A DNA stretch of 64,000 bases, from positions 1-64,000 of the forward strand of contig CAZORE010000013.1 of NCBI GenBank assembly GCA_964581815.1, written 5' to 3'. Source of the stretch: Trebonia sp964581815. Lineage in GTDB: Bacteria; Actinomycetota; Actinomycetes; Streptosporangiales; Streptosporangiaceae. Each line of letters starts with the position of its first letter. Position 1 is the stretch's first letter. Positions 60,347-64,000 of the stretch are shown here, piece after piece. A program made the translations under genes and the position numbers. The notes under the pieces are model-generated. The model had not been told where the DNA came from, made no database searches, and saw only the letters and a program-made list of their open reading frames with translations.

Positions 60347-61500
60347 CCGGATTCCCCTTCGGGACGGCCGTCGTCGCCGTCGTCGCCNNNNNNNNNNNNN
60401 NNNNNNNNNNNNNNNNNNNNNNNNNNNNNNNNNNNNNNNNNNNNNNNNNNNNNNNNNNNNNNNNNNNNNNNNNNNNNNNNNNNNNNNTCGGCGGGGTCGG
60501 CGGGGTCGGCGGGGTCGGTGGCAGGCCCGTCGGCCTGCGGGCGACACGCCCGGGGCGCGGCCGGGGCGGGCGGCCAGTAGGCCAGGGCCAGGAGGGCAAG
60601 CAGCGGGCCGGAGTTCGGGTCGGTGGCGCCGCCGGCCAGGATCTGGCCGAACGCCTCGCCGAACGCCCAGATGAACGCGGCCGTCACGAGGGCCAGGACC
60701 AGCGCGCTCCGGGCCAGCGGCGGCGGCAGGAACACCCCGGCCGCGATGACGACCAGCGCCACGGCCAGCCCGACCGAGGCGGCCAGCCCGTGACCGCCGA
60801 GCAGCGCGGCGGCCTGCTCTTCCAGCCAGGACACCCAGCCGGGCTCCCCGCCGGCCATGCCCGCGGTCATGTTCTGCAGCGCCTGCGGCGCCCGGTTCAC
60901 CGGGGTCAGCGCGAAGTAGGCCAGGCTGCCCCACAGCACCACCCACAGCAGCCGGGCCACCGGTGCCCCGACCGCCCGGGCCGCCACACACGTGGCGGTG
61001 ACGCCCGGCCGGTCGGACGGCCACAGCAGCACGGCGAGCAGCGCGTACAAGATCACCGCGCCGGGGGCGCCGTTCACCGGGCTCGCGTTACCGCTCAGCA
61101 CGCCGCCGAGGCCCTCGCCAAGCCACCACACGGCCAGTGACCACGCGACCGAGGCGGCCAGCGCCACCCTGACCGTGGGACGGTAAGCGATGCCCAGCCC
61201 GAGCAGCAGCTGAAAGGCGGCGAAGACCGTGTTGAGCAGCGCCAGATGCTGCTCGACGAAAGCCGCGTTCCAGCCGATCGGGCGGGCGATGACCGCGGGG
61301 TTCCCCGCCGCGGTGCCGCCGATCATCTGCCCGAACGCCTGGGTGTACAAGGACGACTGGAACTGCAGCACGCCGTCAAGCAGCCAGGCGCCCGCCAAGG
61401 TCAGCTGCAGCACCCGGCGGGCGTCCGTCCCGGGCGGGGCGGCGGCACCGGCGCGTACCCACCGCCGGACCCGGTCCCGCCCGAGGGTGAGCTCAGTCAT
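60343..61500 (-). CDS. Polytopic membrane protein with acidic repeat tail (interrupted by a gap)
   Basis: About 385 residues as assembled. Eight or nine membrane spans occupy the first 300 residues; GWNAAFVEQHLALLNTVFAAFQLLLG is a landmark. The C-terminal tail is Asp/Pro/Gly-rich with repeats (DPADPADPA, GDDGDDG) and contains the 100-N gap 60388-60487. With the gap taken as 100 bases, the frame closes on a stop that overlaps the next gene, so the estimate is consistent. I do not recognise the family. Confidence 0.65.
   Translation of the reverse strand: MTELTLGRDRVRRWVRAGAAAPPGTDARRVLQLTLAGAWLLDGVLQFQSSLYTQAFGQMIGGTAAGNPAVIARPIGWNAAFVEQHLALLNTVFAAFQLLLGLGIAYRPTVRVALAASVAWSLAVWWLGEGLGGVLSGNASPVNGAPGAVILYALLAVLLWPSDRPGVTATCVAARAVGAPVARLLWVVLWGSLAYFALTPVNRAPQALQNMTAGMAGGEPGWVSWLEEQAAALLGGHGLAASVGLAVALVVIAAGVFLPPPLARSALVLALVTAAFIWAFGEAFGQILAGGATDPNSGPLLALLALAYWPPAPAAPRACRPQADGPATDPADPADPAXXXXXXXXXXXXXXXXXXXXXXXXXXXXXXXXXXGDDGDDGRPEGESG
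60388..60487. other. Assembly gap (100 N) at a tandem repeat
   Basis: The left side ends with CGTCGTCGC repeats and the right side starts with GGCGGGGTC repeats, both inside the membrane protein tail. The flanks do not match each other. Repeat length caused the break; the true size is unknown. Confidence 0.9.
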
Positions 61501-61527
61501 TACCGCCTTTCCTGATCGCCGCTCCGG

Positions 61528-63756
61528 CTACTTCGGGAGGTTGAGTATCTCGATGGTGCCGTCGTTCTCGTCGGTGACGTACGCCTGCTGCCCGTTGGGC
61601 AGCACCGCGATGCTCGATGGCGCTTTTCCGGTCGCGACGTGGCCGACGACGGTGTACGTCTTGGTGTCGATCACCGTGACCGAGTTGTCCTCGTTGTCTG
61701 ACGTGAAGAGGTAGCGCCCGTCCGGCGAGTACACGACGTCCAGCGGATTCCGTCCGATCGGGACTACCTTGATCTCCTTGTTGGTCGCGGTGTTGATCAC
61801 GAAGACTTCGTTACCGTCGAAGCTGGTGACCGCCAGCCGGCTGCCGTCTGGCGAGAGGGCTTCGGCGTGCGGGGTCTCGCCGACCTCGATGTTCTGAACG
61901 AAGCTGTTGTTGCTGGCGTTGAGGACCGTGACAAAGGTAGACAGGTGGTCCGAGACGTAAATCTGCCCGTTTGCCTTGTCGAAGACGACCCAGTGCGGGT
62001 TCGCCGCGGTGGGGATGCTCTGTACCACGGTCTTGCTCGCCAAGTCGATCACGTCAACGACGTTCTCGTGGGCGCCGGTCGGCGACAGGTTGTGGTTCGG
62101 CACGTACAGGAACCGCCCGTCCAGGCTCGTCGCCGACGGGCCCGGCTGGAAGTTGTCCACCGGCACGGTGGCCGTCACGGTGCGGGTAGCGGTGTCGATG
62201 AACGCGACGAGCGGGGTCGCGTGGTTACCGTACACGCTGACGTAGGCGGTCCGGCTGTCCGGCGAGATCGAGACGGACTGGGTCGGCCCCAGGTGGAAGT
62301 TCATGGTGCCGGTCACCTTGTTAGTGGCCGTGTCGAGCACGGTGATCACGCCACTACCCGCGCTGGTGATGTAGGCGAACTTGCCGTTCGGCGCGACCGC
62401 GATGTAGTTAGGGCTCTGCCCGACCGTTACCTTCCCCGCGACCGTGGGAAGGGGGACGCCGGCCGCACTGCCCGTCGCCGAGCCAGACGAACTCGCCGAC
62501 CCGGACGCGGTCGCCGAGCCAGCTGAGGTCGCCGAGCGGGACGCCGACGACCCGCCGCTGGCCCCCGAGTTCTTGTGCCCTCCGGTCAAGACGAGCGTCA
62601 CTCCCGCTGCGGCCCCGGCCACCAGCAGCAGCGCCAGGGCGGCCACCAGCCAGGCGCCGCCGCGGCCGCGACGGCGGTGGCCGCCCGGCCGGCCGGGACC
62701 CGGCGGCGCCACGATCGGGTCCGCCGTCGTCGGCGGCGGCGGAAGGGGCTGTGACACGGGCCAGCTTGAGGTCGGATCGCCCCTGGACTCGTACCGGTCG
62801 CGGCTCGGCTCGGACGAGGAATAGCCGCCGGCCAGTTCGGTCGGGTAGGGCACCGCACCCGACCCGGGCATCATGCCGATCGATCCGCTGCCTGGCATCG
62901 GCTCGGACAGCCCGAGCGCATGGCCCGCGTCGTTCATGAACGAGCGGCAGCTGTCATACCGGTCACCGGGGAGCTTGGCGAGGACCTTGGCGAATACGTC
63001 GTCGATGCCCGGCGGCAGGCCGGGACGGGCCCTGGTCGCCGGGATCGGCGGCTCCTCCACGTGCGCCCACATGATCGCGGTGCCGAAGTCCTTCTCGTAC
63101 GGGAGGCGGCCGGTCAGGCACTCGTAAAGCACGCAGCCGAGCGAGTACTGGTCCGCCATGCCGAGCACCGACATGCCGCGGACCTGCTCCGGCGCGATGT
63201 AGTCGATGGTGCCGAGCAGCGCCCCGGCGGAGGTCAGCCCGGATACCCCGTCCATGTGCTTCGTGATGCCGAAGTCGGTGAGGTACACATGCTCGGGGTC
63301 GCCCTCGTCGGTTCCCCGCTCGATCAGCAGGTTGGCCGGCTTGACGTCGCGGTGCACCAGGCCGCGCCGGTGCGCGGCATCGAGTGCCCGGGCCGCCTGG
63401 CTGAGCAGGAACACGGTCTCATCGGTCGGCAGCACCCCGCGCTGCTTGAGCATCTGCCGTAGATCGGTCCCGCTCACGTAGCGCATCGCGATGTACAGCA
63501 GCCCGTCACTCGACCCCGTGTCGTGAATCGGGATCACGTTCGGGTGGTTCATCGAGGCGGCGATCCTGGATTCCTCAAGGAACCGGGACCTGAACACGTC
63601 ATTATTCGCCAGCTCAGGATCAAGCACCTTGAGCGCGATCACGTTCCCGAGCCGCGGGTTCTCGGCCCGGAACACGATGCTCATCCCGCCCCGGCCAAGA
63701 ACGGACAACAGGCGGTACCCGGCGAACTCCTCGCCGACCAGCGGAATCTCGGCCAT
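61528..63756 (-). CDS. Receptor-like Ser/Thr protein kinase with extracellular YVTN beta-propeller (PknD-like)
   Basis: 742 residues. The kinase domain has GRGGMSIVF (21-29), Lys43, HRDVKPAN (135-142) and DFG (161-163), all intact. After a Pro/Arg-rich juxtamembrane part comes one span (about 368-391), a Ser-rich linker and a beta-propeller (about 435-740) of seven YVTN/NHL-type repeats such as SPDGRYLFTSDNEDNSVTVID. The propeller probably binds a ligand outside and signals to the kinase. It leads a four-gene operon with two membrane proteins and an esterase. Confidence 0.93.
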   Translation of the reverse strand: MAEIPLVGEEFAGYRLLSVLGRGGMSIVFRAENPRLGNVIALKVLDPELANNDVFRSRFLEESRIAASMNHPNVIPIHDTGSSDGLLYIAMRYVSGTDLRQMLKQRGVLPTDETVFLLSQAARALDAAHRRGLVHRDVKPANLLIERGTDEGDPEHVYLTDFGITKHMDGVSGLTSAGALLGTIDYIAPEQVRGMSVLGMADQYSLGCVLYECLTGRLPYEKDFGTAIMWAHVEEPPIPATRARPGLPPGIDDVFAKVLAKLPGDRYDSCRSFMNDAGHALGLSEPMPGSGSIGMMPGSGAVPYPTELAGGYSSSEPSRDRYESRGDPTSSWPVSQPLPPPPTTADPIVAPPGPGRPGGHRRRGRGGAWLVAALALLLVAGAAAGVTLVLTGGHKNSGASGGSSASRSATSAGSATASGSASSSGSATGSAAGVPLPTVAGKVTVGQSPNYIAVAPNGKFAYITSAGSGVITVLDTATNKVTGTMNFHLGPTQSVSISPDSRTAYVSVYGNHATPLVAFIDTATRTVTATVPVDNFQPGPSATSLDGRFLYVPNHNLSPTGAHENVVDVIDLASKTVVQSIPTAANPHWVVFDKANGQIYVSDHLSTFVTVLNASNNSFVQNIEVGETPHAEALSPDGSRLAVTSFDGNEVFVINTATNKEIKVVPIGRNPLDVVYSPDGRYLFTSDNEDNSVTVIDTKTYTVVGHVATGKAPSSIAVLPNGQQAYVTDENDGTIEILNLPK

Positions 63757-63899
63757 CTCTTACTCCCCGTCCGGGTTCGCCGCCGACTTGGCGGTAAATG
63801 CTTAGCCAGACCCGAGCGGCCACCCTGCCTGATGAACCCCGTCACCCCGGCCTCGGTCTGGGCAGCTGGCGAAACCTGCTTTCGCCCGCGTGAACATAC

Positions 63900-63929
63900 T
63901 TGACTTAGAAATATTCCTGAATAAGTCAA
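63900..63929. promoter_or_regulatory. Inverted repeat upstream of the kinase operon
   Basis: TTGACTTA and TAAGTCAA pair perfectly around a 14-base AT-rich centre, about 145 bases before the kinase start. Both arms contain TTGACT, a -35-like box, so divergent promoters or an operator are possible. The rest of the region to the window end shows no gene. Confidence 0.4.
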
Positions 63930-64000
63930 CCCGCAGAATGCTGGCTGGTCAATGGAACTGAATCTGGACCGTAGTGAACTGTGTGAACCACTGATGCGAC

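Overview
The window is high-GC actinobacterial DNA. Genes are dense with short intergenic gaps, GTG and TTG starts are common, and several transcripts look leaderless. F420-type enzymes (a luciferase-like oxidoreductase and a PPOX-class flavin protein), a SigK/RskA pair, a DprE1-like oxidase, DUF1707 and DUF5134 proteins and class F sortase genes also fit the phylum. The sequence does not settle the genus; a soil actinomycete near Streptosporangiales is my guess. It is a draft scaffold with five runs of 100 N. Two of these runs are flanked by identical 55-base contig ends, so they are unmerged assembly overlaps and not real missing DNA.

Layout: 1-4400 holds kdpB (partial), kdpA, kdpF and a second tiny membrane peptide, then a universal stress protein. 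4700-8500 holds a secreted beta-propeller lipoprotein, an SGNH hydrolase and a GT-C-like membrane protein. 8550-11676 is a cobalamin riboswitch with a three-gene ABC importer, followed by a K+/H+ antiporter-like protein. 13300-19930 carries a PPOX protein, a lysozyme-like protein, a YCII protein with a sigma-factor stub, lhgO behind a truncated MetE-like leader, an F420 oxidoreductase, a siderophore-interacting protein and a methylenetetrahydrofolate-reductase-family protein.

20003-23382 is the most striking locus. A thaumatin-domain lipoprotein diverges from one polypeptide joining an ECF sigma factor, a zinc anti-sigma motif, a transmembrane helix and an extracellular GH128-like glycoside hydrolase. 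A 35-bp hyphenated palindrome lies between them. Both extracellular domains belong to families linked to beta-1,3-glucan, so I infer a one-protein glucan-sensing and transcription switch, perhaps aimed at fungi.

23390-28772 holds a second stress protein with DosR-like boxes, an SRPBCC protein and a SigK locus (fasciclin lipoprotein, molybdopterin oxidoreductase, sigK, anti-sigma) in which three promoters share one motif. 28836-38755 holds a decayed serine hydrolase, carbonic anhydrase, globin, DinB and NYN proteins, a TetR-controlled leaderless ABC exporter, thrS and a PadR unit. 38806-47562 holds an MFS/MarR unit, a sortase with a candidate substrate, a CsoR-CopZ-CopA copper unit and a DprE1-like oxidase. 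47656-53334 holds a secreted phosphatase, an acyl-CoA ligase, MarR and a secreted hydrolase. 53567-57815 holds an unusual tyrS and a type I modification pair (hsdS, hsdM) followed by stubs of a second hsdS and of hsdR. 57825-63756 ends with an epimerase-like protein and a four-gene minus-strand operon led by a beta-propeller receptor kinase.

Recurring themes are divergent gene pairs separated by perfect palindromes, and short truncated gene stubs (sigma, MetE-like, hsdS, hsdR, serine hydrolase) that record deletions.
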